Source: Pseudactinotalea terrae (GTDB taxonomy: Bacteria; Actinomycetota; Actinomycetes; Actinomycetales; Beutenbergiaceae). From it: a stretch of 64,000 nt of DNA. The translations under genes were made by a program, and so were the position numbers. The DNA is taken from contig NZ_WNXZ01000004.1 of assembly GCF_009733845.1 (NCBI RefSeq), forward strand, positions 248,001-312,000, written 5' to 3'. The notes under the pieces are model-generated. The model was not told where the DNA came from. It was given only the letters and a program-made list of their open reading frames with translations, and ran no database searches. How positions within the stretch are numbered: the first letter of the stretch is position 1; the number at the start of each line of letters is the position of its first letter. Below, piece after piece: positions 42,134 through 51,558 of this stretch.

Positions 42134-44473
42134 ATGAGCACGCCCACTGCCGCCCCGTTCCCCGCCGCCACGATCCTCGGCTACCCCCGCATCGGGCCCC
42201 GGCGCGAGCTGAAGCGCGCGATCGAGTCGTACTGGGCCGGTCGCTCCGACGCCGCCACGCTCACGAGGGCGGCAGCAGACCTCCGCCGCCGGAACCGGAC
42301 CCGGCTCGCCGAGCTGGGGCTCCGCACCGACGACGCCTCGATCCCTTCGGACTTCACCTTCTACGACCAGGTGTGGTCGATCGCGGCGCAGATCGGTGCG
42401 ATCCCGAAGCGGTTCGAGCACCTGCGTGCCAGCAGGGACGGCGTGCTCGGCTCCCTCGACCTGGCCGGCCACTTCACGGCCGCCCGCGGCGAGGGCGATC
42501 TCGCTCCGCTGGAGATGACCAAGTGGTTCGACTCCAACTATCACTACCTCGTTCCCGAGATCGGGCCGGACACCGACTTCCGGCTGGTCGAGACCGCGTC
42601 CGTGGCGTACTTCTCCGAGGCCCTGGCCGACGGCGTGCTGACGCGGCCCGCGCTCGTGGGTCCCGTGACCTTCCTCCTCCTCGCGAAGGCGGCCGACGAC
42701 GCACCGGAAGGCTTCGACCCCTTGAGCAGGCTCGACGACGTCGTCGCGGTCTACACCGAGCTGCTCGCCGCGTTCGCACGGGCCGGTGCGACCTGGGTGC
42801 AACTGGACGAGCCCGCCCTGGTCTCGGACACCTGGGACACCCCGCGCGAGGAGGTGAAGGCCGCGGTGCGGCGCGCCTACTCGGTGCTCACCGAGCCGCC
42901 CGTCACCTCGGGCGGCCGACCGGGCCTGTTCGTCGCAGCCCCGTACAACCGGATCGGCTGTGCCATCCGGGACCTCGCGACCGCCGGGGTCGAGGCGATC
43001 GGCGTCGACCTGGTGCGCGGCGAGATCCCGGACGGCGACGTCGAGGGGATCGGTGACGTCACGCTCGTCGCCGGCGTGGTCGACGGGCACAACGTCTGGC
43101 GCACCGATCTCGACGCGGCGCAGCGCACCCTCGCCTCGCTCGCTCCCGTCGGCGCCAAGCACGTGACGATCTCGACCTCGACCTCGCTGCTGCACGTGCC
43201 GCACACCACGACCGACGAGCCGGACCTGCCGACCGAGCTGCGCTCCTGGCTCGCCTTCGCCGACGAGAAGGTCGGCGAGGTGCTCGCCCTCGCCGCGGGC
43301 GAGGAGGCGGCGCCCGAGCTGTTCGAGACCAACCGGGCTGCCATGACCAGCCGAGCGGGCGCCGTCGGCGTCTCGGTCGATGCGGTGCGCGAGCGCACGG
43401 CCGCGCTCACCGAGGCGGACTTCAGCCGGGGCGACTATGCGACCCGGGTCGCGGCGCAGGACGAGGTGCTCGATCTGCCGCCGCTGCCGACCACCACGAT
43501 CGGGTCGTTCCCCCAGACCGGCGACCTGCGGCTCGCGCGTGCTCGCCTGCGCAAGGGTGAGATCGACGAGCCGACCTACGCCGAGGCGATGAAGGCCGAG
43601 ATCCGCGAGGTGATCGCGCTGCAGGAACGCCTCGGCCTCGACGTCCTCGTGCACGGGGAGCCCGAGCGCAACGACATGGTGCAGTACTTCGCCGAGCACC
43701 TCGACGGGTTTGCGACCACCCAGAACGGGTGGGTCCAGTCCTACGGGTCGAGGTGCACGCGCCCCTCGATCCTGTGGGGTGACGTGTCGCGGCCCGCGCC
43801 GATCACGCCTGCCTGGTCGAGCTACGCCGCCTCGCTCACCGACGCACCCGTCAAGGGCATGCTCACGGGGCCGGTGACGATCCTCGCCTGGTCGTTCGTG
43901 CGCGACGACATACCGCTCGCCGAGGCCGCGAACCAGGTGGCGCTGGCGCTGCGGGACGAGATCGCCGACCTGCAGGCCGTCGGCATCGGGATCATCCAGG
44001 TCGACGAGCCCGCGCTGCGCGAGCTGCTGCCGCTGCGCCGCGAGCAGCAGCAGGCCTACCTCGACTGGTCGGTGCGATCGTTCCGGCTCGCGACCTCGGG
44101 GGCGAGCGATGCCACCCAGATCCACACGCACCTGTGCTACTCGGAGTTTGGCGAGATCATCGATGCGATCGACGGCCTCGACGCCGACGTCACCTCGATC
44201 GAGGCCGCACGCTCGCGCATGGAGATCCTCGCCGATATCGCCGGCTCGGGGTTCGAGCGCGGCATCGGGCCGGGCGTGTACGACATCCACTCGCCCAGGG
44301 TTCCCTCCACCGCTGAGATCACCGAGCTGCTGAGGGCGGCGCTCACCTCCATCGGTGCGCGGCGGCTCTGGGTGAACCCCGACTGCGGGCTCAAGACCCG
44401 TGGCTACGAGGAGACCGTCGCGAGCCTGGAGCACCTCGTCGCGGCGGCCCGCACGGTCCGCGCCGCGGGCTGA
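42134..44473 (+). CDS. metE: Cobalamin-independent methionine synthase
   Basis: A 779-residue MetE that transfers the methyl group of 5-methyl-THF-polyglutamate to homocysteine. It has the two-barrel architecture: N-terminal half (about 10-360; L-G-Y-P-R-I-G-P-R-R-E-L-K at 15-27) and C-terminal catalytic half (about 440-775; T-T-T-I-G-S-F-P-Q-T). Zinc ligands fit I-H-T-H-L-C-Y-S-E-F and N-P-D-C-G-L-K-T-R. Length is normal. ATG 42134 follows GGAG. It shares the riboswitch-controlled transcript with metF, so the methyl-supply and methyl-transfer steps are co-regulated. The 102-base gap before it has no recognised second riboswitch. Confidence 0.96.
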   Translation: MSTPTAAPFPAATILGYPRIGPRRELKRAIESYWAGRSDAATLTRAAADLRRRNRTRLAELGLRTDDASIPSDFTFYDQVWSIAAQIGAIPKRFEHLRASRDGVLGSLDLAGHFTAARGEGDLAPLEMTKWFDSNYHYLVPEIGPDTDFRLVETASVAYFSEALADGVLTRPALVGPVTFLLLAKAADDAPEGFDPLSRLDDVVAVYTELLAAFARAGATWVQLDEPALVSDTWDTPREEVKAAVRRAYSVLTEPPVTSGGRPGLFVAAPYNRIGCAIRDLATAGVEAIGVDLVRGEIPDGDVEGIGDVTLVAGVVDGHNVWRTDLDAAQRTLASLAPVGAKHVTISTSTSLLHVPHTTTDEPDLPTELRSWLAFADEKVGEVLALAAGEEAAPELFETNRAAMTSRAGAVGVSVDAVRERTAALTEADFSRGDYATRVAAQDEVLDLPPLPTTTIGSFPQTGDLRLARARLRKGEIDEPTYAEAMKAEIREVIALQERLGLDVLVHGEPERNDMVQYFAEHLDGFATTQNGWVQSYGSRCTRPSILWGDVSRPAPITPAWSSYAASLTDAPVKGMLTGPVTILAWSFVRDDIPLAEAANQVALALRDEIADLQAVGIGIIQVDEPALRELLPLRREQQQAYLDWSVRSFRLATSGASDATQIHTHLCYSEFGEIIDAIDGLDADVTSIEAARSRMEILADIAGSGFERGIGPGVYDIHSPRVPSTAEITELLRAALTSIGARRLWVNPDCGLKTRGYEETVASLEHLVAAARTVRAAG

Positions 44474-44522
44474 GCGTGCGCGTGCGAGACTGGGAGCCGC
44501 ACCACGACCCGGGAGGTTCACC

Positions 44523-44849
44523 ATGAAGGGCAAGGCGGCATTCATCGTCGGAGCGGCCGTGGGCTACGTGCTCGGCACCCGCGCCGGTCGCGACCAGTTC
44601 GAGAAGATCAAGGCGAGCGCGAGGTCGGCGCTCGAGCACCCGGCGGTCAAGGACAAGGTCGCGCAGGCCGAGGAGAAGATCAACGACGTCGTGCGCGAGC
44701 AGGGTGCCAAGGTCACCGACCAGGTCGCGAGCATGGTCAAGGAGCGCTTCGCCGGTGGCGGCTCCGGCGGATCCGCCGCGCCCTCGGCCGGGACCGCTGA
44801 CGAGCCCTCCAACGGTCCGACGAGCACCTGGGACACGCCACGCGGCTGA
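44523..44849 (+). CDS. YtxH-like small protein
   Basis: A 108-residue protein with one N-terminal hydrophobic segment (about 5-20: A-A-F-I-V-G-A-A-V-G-Y-V-L-G) running into T-R-A-G-R-D-Q-F-E-K-I, the common YtxH-like pattern of actinobacteria. An amphipathic helical stretch (about 25-75) and a Gly/Ser/Pro-rich tail follow. It is probably membrane-associated and facing the cytoplasm. Function is unknown. ATG 44523 is preceded by GGGAGG. It lies alone between metE and the FAD oxidase. Confidence 0.8.
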   Translation: MKGKAAFIVGAAVGYVLGTRAGRDQFEKIKASARSALEHPAVKDKVAQAEEKINDVVREQGAKVTDQVASMVKERFAGGGSGGSAAPSAGTADEPSNGPTSTWDTPRG

Positions 44850-44901
44850 CCGGGCGCTGAACTCCTGGCCCGTGTCGGGGGCCAGTTGTAGCGTTTCGGG
44901 A

Positions 44902-46218
44902 ATGAGCGAACCCGACCTCGCCAGCATCCGCGGCCGTGTGCTCCGACCGGGCGATCCCGACTTCGGGAAGCACAGCCAGGCTCATCAGCTCGCCGTGCAG
45001 CAGAATCCCGCCGCCGTGGTCGACGCCACCTCGGTCGACGACCTGCGTGCGGTGCTCGATGCTGCGCGCGCGGCCGGTCTCACCGTCGCCACCCAGGCAC
45101 ACGGCCATGGCGCCAGCGAGGATCTCACCGGGTCGATCCTCGTCCGCCTCGGTGCATTCGACCGGATCGAGGTCGACGAGGCGACCGCGACAGCGGTCGT
45201 CGGGGCCGGCGTGACGTCGGAGGCGCTGCTGACGCGACTGGCCGGCACGGGTCTGGTGCCGGCCATCGGTACCAGCGCCGACGTGTCGCTGGTGCCGCTC
45301 GTGCTCGGCGGCGGCCACGGCTGGCTCGCGCGACAGGTCGGGCTCTCCGCCCAGACGGTGAGGCGGGTCGAGCTGCTGCGACCGAGCGGCGAGCACGGCT
45401 GGGTCGACGACGAGAGCGACGCCGATCTCATGCGTGTGCTGCGCGGGGCAGGCGGCCTCGTCGGGATCGTGACGGCGGTCGAGGTCGATCTCGTGCGCGC
45501 GCCAGCGCTCGCCGCCGGTACCGCCACCTTCCCGACCGAGGCCGGGCCGGCGACGTGGCGCGCCGTGCGCGACGCCGATGTCCCGGCCTCTCTCAACATC
45601 TTCCTCAGCTCGGTGCGTATGCCCGACCTGCCGTTCCTGCCCGAGGCGATCCGCGGGCGCAGCTGGTTCGCCGTGCAGGCACTGAGCCTCGACGGCGATC
45701 TCGGGGTGCTCGACCCGGGCATCGTCGGGGGCGCCACGGCCAGCGCCTTCGGACCGATCGATGTCGCGGAGATCCCGGCGATCACGCAGGACCCCCGTGA
45801 TGCGGGCGCCAGCGCCACCGTGGGCGTCGCCCTCGCCGAGCTGCCCGACGAGGCGATCGACGCCGTGCTCGCCTGGCACGGCAGCGAGGCCGGCCGACCG
45901 GCCGTGCTGCTCGGGGCCAGGCTGCTCGGTGGTGCGCTCGACGTGGAACGCCGCGGCAGCGTGACGACGCTCGCGGGCGCCCGGTGGCTGCTGAGCGCGA
46001 TCCTGCCGTTGCCGCCCGGTGCCGACCCGGCTGCCGCCCAGGCCGTGGCCGCCCAGCTCCTCGAGATCCTCCGGCCCTGGACCGTGCCGGGGCTGCCGCC
46101 CACCTTCCTCGGAGCGCACCAACGCCTCGATGCCGCCCTGGCGCCCGATGAGCTGTCGCTGGTGCGAGCCACCCGAGAACGGCTCGATGCCGCTGTCATC
46201 CGGCCGGTGAGGCTCTGA
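44902..46218 (+). CDS. FAD-binding (PCMH/BBE-like) oxidoreductase
   Basis: A 438-residue flavoenzyme of the berberine-bridge/6-hydroxynicotine-oxidase type. The FAD-binding PCMH domain covers about 30-200: N-P-A-A-V-V-D-A-T-S-V-D-D-L-R, then A-H-G-H-G-A-S-E, where the His may carry covalent FAD, and P-L-V-L-G-G-G-H-G-W-L-A (about 132-143). The substrate domain follows, but the usual C-terminal BBE segment (N-Y-x-N pattern) is not evident. The substrate is unknown. The APC permease gene starts one base after its stop, so transport of its substrate or product by that permease is a reasonable guess. Confidence 0.85.
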   Translation: MSEPDLASIRGRVLRPGDPDFGKHSQAHQLAVQQNPAAVVDATSVDDLRAVLDAARAAGLTVATQAHGHGASEDLTGSILVRLGAFDRIEVDEATATAVVGAGVTSEALLTRLAGTGLVPAIGTSADVSLVPLVLGGGHGWLARQVGLSAQTVRRVELLRPSGEHGWVDDESDADLMRVLRGAGGLVGIVTAVEVDLVRAPALAAGTATFPTEAGPATWRAVRDADVPASLNIFLSSVRMPDLPFLPEAIRGRSWFAVQALSLDGDLGVLDPGIVGGATASAFGPIDVAEIPAITQDPRDAGASATVGVALAELPDEAIDAVLAWHGSEAGRPAVLLGARLLGGALDVERRGSVTTLAGARWLLSAILPLPPGADPAAAQAVAAQLLEILRPWTVPGLPPTFLGAHQRLDAALAPDELSLVRATRERLDAAVIRPVRL

Positions 46219-46219
46219 C

Positions 46220-47533
46220 ATGGCCGACGCCGGGAAGGTCACGCTCCGCCGCGGCATCACCGGCGGGCTGCTGTTCGTGTTCATCCTCGGCGACGTGCTG
46301 GGCGCAGGTGTCTACGCGCTGATGGGTGAGCTCGCCGGGGAGGCCGGCGGGATGACCTGGGTGCCGGTGCTGATCGCGCTCGGGATGGCATTGCTGACCG
46401 CCGGCTCGTACGCCGAGCTGGTCACCAAGTACCCGAAGGCCGGCGGTGCGGCTGTGTTCGCCAAGCGCGCGTACCGGCGGCCCATCGTGGCCTTCCTTGT
46501 CGGCTACTGCATGCTGTGCGCCGGCATCGTCTCGGTGGCGGGGTTGGCGGTCGCGTTCGCGGGCGACTACCTCACCGAGCTGGTCGCGCTGCCGGTGGCG
46601 CTGGTGGCGCCGGTGTTCCTGCTCCTGATCGCAGCCGTGAACCTGCGCGGCATCAAGGAGTCGGTCGGCTCGAATGTCGTGATGACCGCGATCGAGGTCA
46701 GCGGGCTGGTGCTCGTCGTGGTGGTGTCGGCGGTCGCGCTGGCCGGCGGTCTGGGCGATCTCGGACGCCTGACCGAACCCCCGGTCGACGGGCCCGTCTT
46801 CGCCCTTCTCGGCGCGGCGCTGCTCGCGTTCTACAGCTTCGTCGGGTTCGAGACCTCGGCCAACGTCGCCGAGGAGGTCAAGGACATCAGCAAGGTCTAT
46901 CCGCGTGCGCTGTTCGGCTCGCTCGCCGCCGCCGGTGCGATCTACCTGCTCATCGCGGTCGGCTCCTCCTCGCTGCTGGCCCCCGAGGAGCTCAGCGACT
47001 CCTCGGCACCGCTGCTCGACGTGCTGGGCGCCTCCGGTGTGCAGATCCCCGGCTGGTTGTTCGCGCTGGTGGCCCTGGTCGCGATAGCCAACGGAGCCCT
47101 GCTCACCTCGATCATGAGCTCGCGGCTCGCGTACGGCATGGCGGAGCAGCGGCTCCTCCCTGCCGTACTCGCACGGTTGCTGCCCGGTCGCCGGACGCCG
47201 TGGGTCGCGATCGCGGTCACCACCGGGCTGTCGGCCGTGCTGGCGGTCTTCGGCACGCTGCAGCTGCTGGCCGAGACCGTGGTGCTGTTCCTGCTGGTCG
47301 TGTTCCTGTCGACGAACGGTGCCGCGCTCGTGCTCCGCAAGGACCGGGTGGAGCACGAGCACTTCCGTGTCCCGGTGGTCATCCCTGTCCTCGGCATCGT
47401 CAGCTGTGTGGTGCTCGCGACGCAGCAGGCGTTGCCGGTGTGGACGCTGGGCGGCGCTCTGCTGGTGGTGGGTGTGCTGATCTACCTGCTCATGCGCCGC
47501 GCGGGTCGACAGGACGCCGTCAGCGCGGCTTGA
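46220..47533 (+). CDS. APC superfamily amino-acid/amine permease
   Basis: A 437-residue transporter with about twelve transmembrane helices. The N-terminal G-D-V-L-G-A-G-V-Y-A-L (about 23-33) corresponds to the unwound substrate-binding helix 1 (consensus G-x-G-I/V) of the APC family. F-Y-S-F-V-G-F-E-T-S-A-N (about 208-219) is the conserved helix-6 region. It is likely a proton-coupled uptake system for amino acids or amines. It sits in one operon with the FAD oxidase. Its last 14 bases overlap the convergent hypothetical gene. Confidence 0.9.
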   Translation: MADAGKVTLRRGITGGLLFVFILGDVLGAGVYALMGELAGEAGGMTWVPVLIALGMALLTAGSYAELVTKYPKAGGAAVFAKRAYRRPIVAFLVGYCMLCAGIVSVAGLAVAFAGDYLTELVALPVALVAPVFLLLIAAVNLRGIKESVGSNVVMTAIEVSGLVLVVVVSAVALAGGLGDLGRLTEPPVDGPVFALLGAALLAFYSFVGFETSANVAEEVKDISKVYPRALFGSLAAAGAIYLLIAVGSSSLLAPEELSDSSAPLLDVLGASGVQIPGWLFALVALVAIANGALLTSIMSSRLAYGMAEQRLLPAVLARLLPGRRTPWVAIAVTTGLSAVLAVFGTLQLLAETVVLFLLVVFLSTNGAALVLRKDRVEHEHFRVPVVIPVLGIVSCVVLATQQALPVWTLGGALLVVGVLIYLLMRRAGRQDAVSAA

Positions 47534-48017
47534 ACGCCGTGAGCCGCTGCTTCGCGAGAAGCGCCTCGACCTGCTCGATCTGCTCCTCGACGTCGGCCTG
47601 CCAGCGGGTGAGCTGGTCGGTGTCGAGCTCGAGCTCGACCGCCCACTCGCGCATGGTTCGCCAGCCCGACCGCTTGCCGCGCAAGCCTGATGCGAGGAGC
47701 TCGAGCTCGAGCAGCGGCGTCAGCGGTGAGGTCTGGAACAGGCGGCCGTTGAGCTTGAGCCGGCCGACGAGCTCCCCGAGCGTGGTGGCGGTGGCCTTCC
47801 ACCGGCTCACCGACAGCCCGTCCGAGGCCATCACCTCGAGGATCCAGTCACGCTCCCGGGTCAGTGCCTCGGCCAGCTGTGCCGTCACGGCGGCCAGCTC
47901 GCCGTCGTAGCTGTCGGCCATCCGCCGGAGCCGGCCGATCATGGCGCGCGCTGCGGCGGCGTGATCGCTGAGGTAGATCTCAACGAGCTCGTTGTCGGTG
48001 GTGCGGTCCCCGGTCAT
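47520..48017 (-). CDS. Small helical hypothetical protein downstream of a nuclease-helicase
   Basis: Not recognised. 165 residues, predicted almost entirely helical: D-H-A-A-A-A-R-A-M-I-G-R-L-R-R (about 18-32), L-T-R-E-R-D-W-I-L-E-V-M (about 52-63), and a C-terminal E-E-Q-I-E-Q-V-E-A-L-L-A-K-Q with coiled-coil character. No membrane or signal segments. ATG 48017 has AGGAG. It begins 19 bases after the nuclease-helicase stop and so is probably its co-transcribed partner. Its 3' end overlaps the APC permease gene by 14 bases. Confidence 0.7.
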   Translation of the reverse strand: MTGDRTTDNELVEIYLSDHAAAARAMIGRLRRMADSYDGELAAVTAQLAEALTRERDWILEVMASDGLSVSRWKATATTLGELVGRLKLNGRLFQTSPLTPLLELELLASGLRGKRSGWRTMREWAVELELDTDQLTRWQADVEEQIEQVEALLAKQRLTAFKPR

Positions 48018-48036
48018 GATGGCTCCTCACGCCTCA

Positions 48037-51000
48037 TCACACGATAGGCGCTCGCACCTCGCGGGAGGCGTGTTCACCGATCCGGAGAAACGCCGCGAGA
48101 TCGGCGAGCTCGCGGGGTGCGGTGGGCATGGTGCGGGTCAGCGCGGGGGAGCGGACGATCACAGCGGCCCACTGGCCGCGCGAGAGCGCGACGTTGATGC
48201 GGTTGCGATCGAGCAGGAAGCGGAGCCCGCGGGCGGCCTCGCGCGCGGTGGACGCGGCCAGCGACAGCACCACGACCGCCGCCTCCTGTCCCTGGAACCG
48301 GTCGACCGTGCCGACAGGCACCGCCGTGAGGCCCGCGGCGTCGAGCTGCTCGCGGATGGTCTGGACCTGCGCGTTGTAGGCGGCGACCACGATCACGTCG
48401 CGTTGGGTCAGCGGCCGTTGCCCACGCTCGTCGGTCCACGCACGCCCGAGCAGTCCTTGGATCTGGGCCACGACCGCGGCTGCTTCCTCGGGCGAGCGCG
48501 CGAGGTTGCCGTGGTGCTCCACGAGCACCTCGTGCACGCCGGGCGCGAAGCCCTCCAGGGAGCGCGCCGCCGCGGGCGGGGCGCTGTGGAGGCGGCCGGC
48601 GTAGGACAGCTCGGACACGGCGGTGCACAGCTCGGGATGCATCCGCCAGGTGCGGTCGAGGAAGAAGCCCCGGTGGGCGGGCAGCACGTCAGCACCGTCC
48701 ATCAACCAGCCCAGTGCGGATCGATCGACGGGCGCGGGGTGGCGGCCCTGGCTCACCTGCGGGAGCTGCTGCGGGTCACCGAGCAGCAGCAGCCGGCGGG
48801 CTGCCGTCCCTGCTGCGAGCGTGTTGGCCAACGCGTACTGACCGGCCTCCTCGATCACCAGCAGGTCGAGCGAAGCCACCGGCACCCGGTTGCGGTTCGC
48901 GAAGTCCCACGTGGTGCCGCCGAGCACGCAGCCGCCCTCGGAACCGTTCACGAAGTCGAGGTGGCCGGTTCCGCTGAGTCGGCGCCAGTCGCCGCCGCCA
49001 CCTCGCTTGGCCACCAGCTCGGCCGGGACACCCGCCGCCAGCACCCTCTCGAGCATGTGCTCCACCACGGTGTGGGACGCCGCCACGACGCCGACCCGCC
49101 AGCCGTGCTCGCGGACCAGCCGGGCCACCACCTCCGCGCCGAGCATCGTCTTCCCGGTCCCGGGTGGGCCCTGCACGGCCACGTAGGAGTCGTCGGAGTC
49201 GAGCAGCGCCGCCGTGACATCGGCAGGCAGCCGCCCGCCCTTCTGGCGGGGTGGGGTGCGCCGCAGCAGGTCGAGCGCAGCGCCGGCGACGGGCTCGCTG
49301 TCACCGAGGACGCCGCGCGCCACGGCGCCGATCGCCTCGACGAGGGTGCTGGTGCGCGGCGGTGCGCCGGGCGCCACGAGCATCGGCATCAGCGAATGGG
49401 GCTGCACATCCTGGTCCAGCCGCTCCCGGACCTCGAGCACGTCGAGGCCGCTCTCGGTACGCGCACGGGAGAGCAGCGCGGCATAGCTGGTGGCGCGGGC
49501 CTGACCGGCGCGGGCGCTCATCCCGTGCGGCAGCGGCGGCCGGTACACGCAGAACACCTCGGCGCCCGCGTCGATCGAGCTGCCGGCGCCGAGCCGGCCC
49601 TCGAGCGCTAGCTTGCGTCGCCACCGCCCGGTCGGCCCCAGCTCCCAGGGACCGGCCTCGGCGTGGTGGACGTCGAGAACGTCGCGCTCGTCGAACCAGT
49701 CCGGTGCCCCGGCGTCGAGGCGTGCCCGGTGCGCCTTCCAGAACGGCTCGTCCTCGTTGCGGTGGTAGGTGAGCGCCGCGGCGAGCAGCGGCAGCGCCGG
49801 ATCGGGGTTGTCCTCGCTGCGCGCGCGCACCCGCCGGGCCAGCACGTCGTTCTCCCGCAGCCGCACCCCGCGCTCGGGCTCCGGCAGCAGGGCCGGCTCT
49901 TCGACCGCGTCGAGCTCCATCAGCGGGTCGCCGCCGAGGGCTGCCACCGCATGGGCGACCGCCTCCTGCAGGCCCTCCCGGTGCGCCTCGTCGCGGAGGT
50001 CCAGCAGCCAGTTCCGCAGCCTCAGCGTGGACTCGCAGTCGTACCGGTTGTACTCCGCGAGCGCCTGGAGCCGCTCCTGCCAGCCGGCGACATCGCCCGC
50101 ATCGCGCAGCGCCGTGGCCTCCGCATACGCCACCACCGAGGCGCCGCCGTCGGTCACGCCGTCGACGTCGCGCAGGTGCTCGCCCATGTAGAAGGGCTCG
50201 AGCTTCTTGATCGAGTACGACCGTTGCGAGACGTGCACGCCTCGCTTGACGGTCTCGTACAGGTCGACGAAGGTCTCGAGCGCATCCTCGATCTCCTCGC
50301 GTGGCACGCGGTGCCGCGCGCCGAGCGCCCGGAGGGCGGCGGGCTCGTAGAACGCGTAGTGGTAGACGTGCATGCCCGGATGCTCGGCGCGCCGCTCCCG
50401 GAGGTAGTCGAGGAAGTCGAGCAGCGCCTGCTTCTCCGAGGGCCGGTCGTGCGCCCAGAACGTGACGTATCTGCCCTCGGGGGCGGCCTGGTGGGGGTTC
50501 TCGAGGATCCCGAACAGGTACTCGAGCCCCCACTCGTCGCGGTTGTCGTCGACCCACATCGGGTCGCCCTCGAAGTCGAAGAACAGGTCCCCGGGGTCGG
50601 GTGCCGGCAACGCGTCCAGGGGGGCGAGCGAGTGCACGCGTGCCGAGATCGCCGGGGTGGTCCCGGCCGCCTCCGCCCGTTCCTGGGCCACCTGCATCCG
50701 GGCCTGCGTCCGGTACCGCTCGAGCGCGGCCGGGTTGACGCCCTCGAGGCTCCCCTCGGAGTCGGCGAGCGCGTCGATCGTGGTGATCCCCGCGGCGCGC
50801 AGGGCCTCGCGCGTGCGGGCGCGCAGACCCCAGACGAGCCGGACGTCACGCGCTGCGTCGATCGCATCGGCGCAGTAGTCGCACCACCCGCAGGCGGTGA
50901 TCCGGTCATCGCCCCAGGCGACCTGGTGCTCGCCCGCGGCGTGCTGCTCGAGGAGGACATCGACCCGCGAGCGCACCTCGCCGAGCACGGCGAGGCTGTC

Positions 51001-51558
51001 ACGCGTGCTGTGGTCGGTGACGGCGTCGTTGCCGAGGTGCAGGTGGGTCAGCGGCGTGACCGGCACGCCCGCCCGCAGCAGCTGATCGGCGTAGGCGGCC
51101 ACCTGCAGGATCGCCGTGCCCTTCGCGCGGCGGGCGAGCTTGGCATCGACGACGGCGTATCTCGGCCGGCCGGCCTCATCCTCGCCTTCGCGGACGAGGA
51201 AGTCGGCGCGGCCGTGGAACTGGCCGTCGAAGAACCCGCCCTGGGCGACCACGGGCGCGCCGGAGACCAGCGCGGCGATCGTGGCATCGTGCTGGCGCCG
51301 CAGCTCCTCGCGGGTCCACTCCGCGACCGGCTCGATCTCGAGGACACCCGCACCGAACCGCTCGCGCAACATCTCGAGCACGCGCTCCTCGTGGACATCG
51401 CCGAGGGCGGCCGCACGATCGCGCATCGCGTTCTCGGTCACCAGCCGGGGCGCGCGCTCAAGGACCTCGTCCACGCGGCGCAGCAGCGCGTACTCGCAGG
51501 TGAGCGCGACGGTGAGGTCGGTGGCCGAGATGACGATGTCGTCGTCGAGTGCGAACAC
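48037..51558 (-). CDS. TM0106-type RecB-like nuclease fused to SF1 helicase
   Basis: A 1173-residue fusion. (1) N-terminal Cas4/RecB-like nuclease: G-R-A-D-F (Asp119), V-V-D-A-K (Asp138, Lys140), Q-x-x-x-Y (152-156), plus Cys21 and C-G-W-C-D-Y-C (223-229), which would hold an Fe-S cluster. (2) RNase-H-like exonuclease domain from F-F-D-F-E-G-D (Asp328/Glu330) to E-Y-N-R-Y-D-C-E-S. (3) UPF1-like SF1 helicase: Walker A G-P-P-G-T-G-K-T (about 796), I-E-E-A-G-Q-Y, and V-D-R-F-Q-G-Q-E near the end. It probably processes DNA or RNA ends in repair or defence; the exact role is unknown. The GTG start has AAGGAG. It overlaps the upstream HNH gene by 101 bases. Confidence 0.9.
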   Translation of the reverse strand: MFALDDDIVISATDLTVALTCEYALLRRVDEVLERAPRLVTENAMRDRAAALGDVHEERVLEMLRERFGAGVLEIEPVAEWTREELRRQHDATIAALVSGAPVVAQGGFFDGQFHGRADFLVREGEDEAGRPRYAVVDAKLARRAKGTAILQVAAYADQLLRAGVPVTPLTHLHLGNDAVTDHSTRDSLAVLGEVRSRVDVLLEQHAAGEHQVAWGDDRITACGWCDYCADAIDAARDVRLVWGLRARTREALRAAGITTIDALADSEGSLEGVNPAALERYRTQARMQVAQERAEAAGTTPAISARVHSLAPLDALPAPDPGDLFFDFEGDPMWVDDNRDEWGLEYLFGILENPHQAAPEGRYVTFWAHDRPSEKQALLDFLDYLRERRAEHPGMHVYHYAFYEPAALRALGARHRVPREEIEDALETFVDLYETVKRGVHVSQRSYSIKKLEPFYMGEHLRDVDGVTDGGASVVAYAEATALRDAGDVAGWQERLQALAEYNRYDCESTLRLRNWLLDLRDEAHREGLQEAVAHAVAALGGDPLMELDAVEEPALLPEPERGVRLRENDVLARRVRARSEDNPDPALPLLAAALTYHRNEDEPFWKAHRARLDAGAPDWFDERDVLDVHHAEAGPWELGPTGRWRRKLALEGRLGAGSSIDAGAEVFCVYRPPLPHGMSARAGQARATSYAALLSRARTESGLDVLEVRERLDQDVQPHSLMPMLVAPGAPPRTSTLVEAIGAVARGVLGDSEPVAGAALDLLRRTPPRQKGGRLPADVTAALLDSDDSYVAVQGPPGTGKTMLGAEVVARLVREHGWRVGVVAASHTVVEHMLERVLAAGVPAELVAKRGGGGDWRRLSGTGHLDFVNGSEGGCVLGGTTWDFANRNRVPVASLDLLVIEEAGQYALANTLAAGTAARRLLLLGDPQQLPQVSQGRHPAPVDRSALGWLMDGADVLPAHRGFFLDRTWRMHPELCTAVSELSYAGRLHSAPPAAARSLEGFAPGVHEVLVEHHGNLARSPEEAAAVVAQIQGLLGRAWTDERGQRPLTQRDVIVVAAYNAQVQTIREQLDAAGLTAVPVGTVDRFQGQEAAVVVLSLAASTAREAARGLRFLLDRNRINVALSRGQWAAVIVRSPALTRTMPTAPRELADLAAFLRIGEHASREVRAPIV

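Noticed and set aside
41978-44545. 855-codon minus-strand frame over metE
   Set aside because: Complete overlap with metE, which is full length and has all catalytic motifs; a codon-bias shadow.
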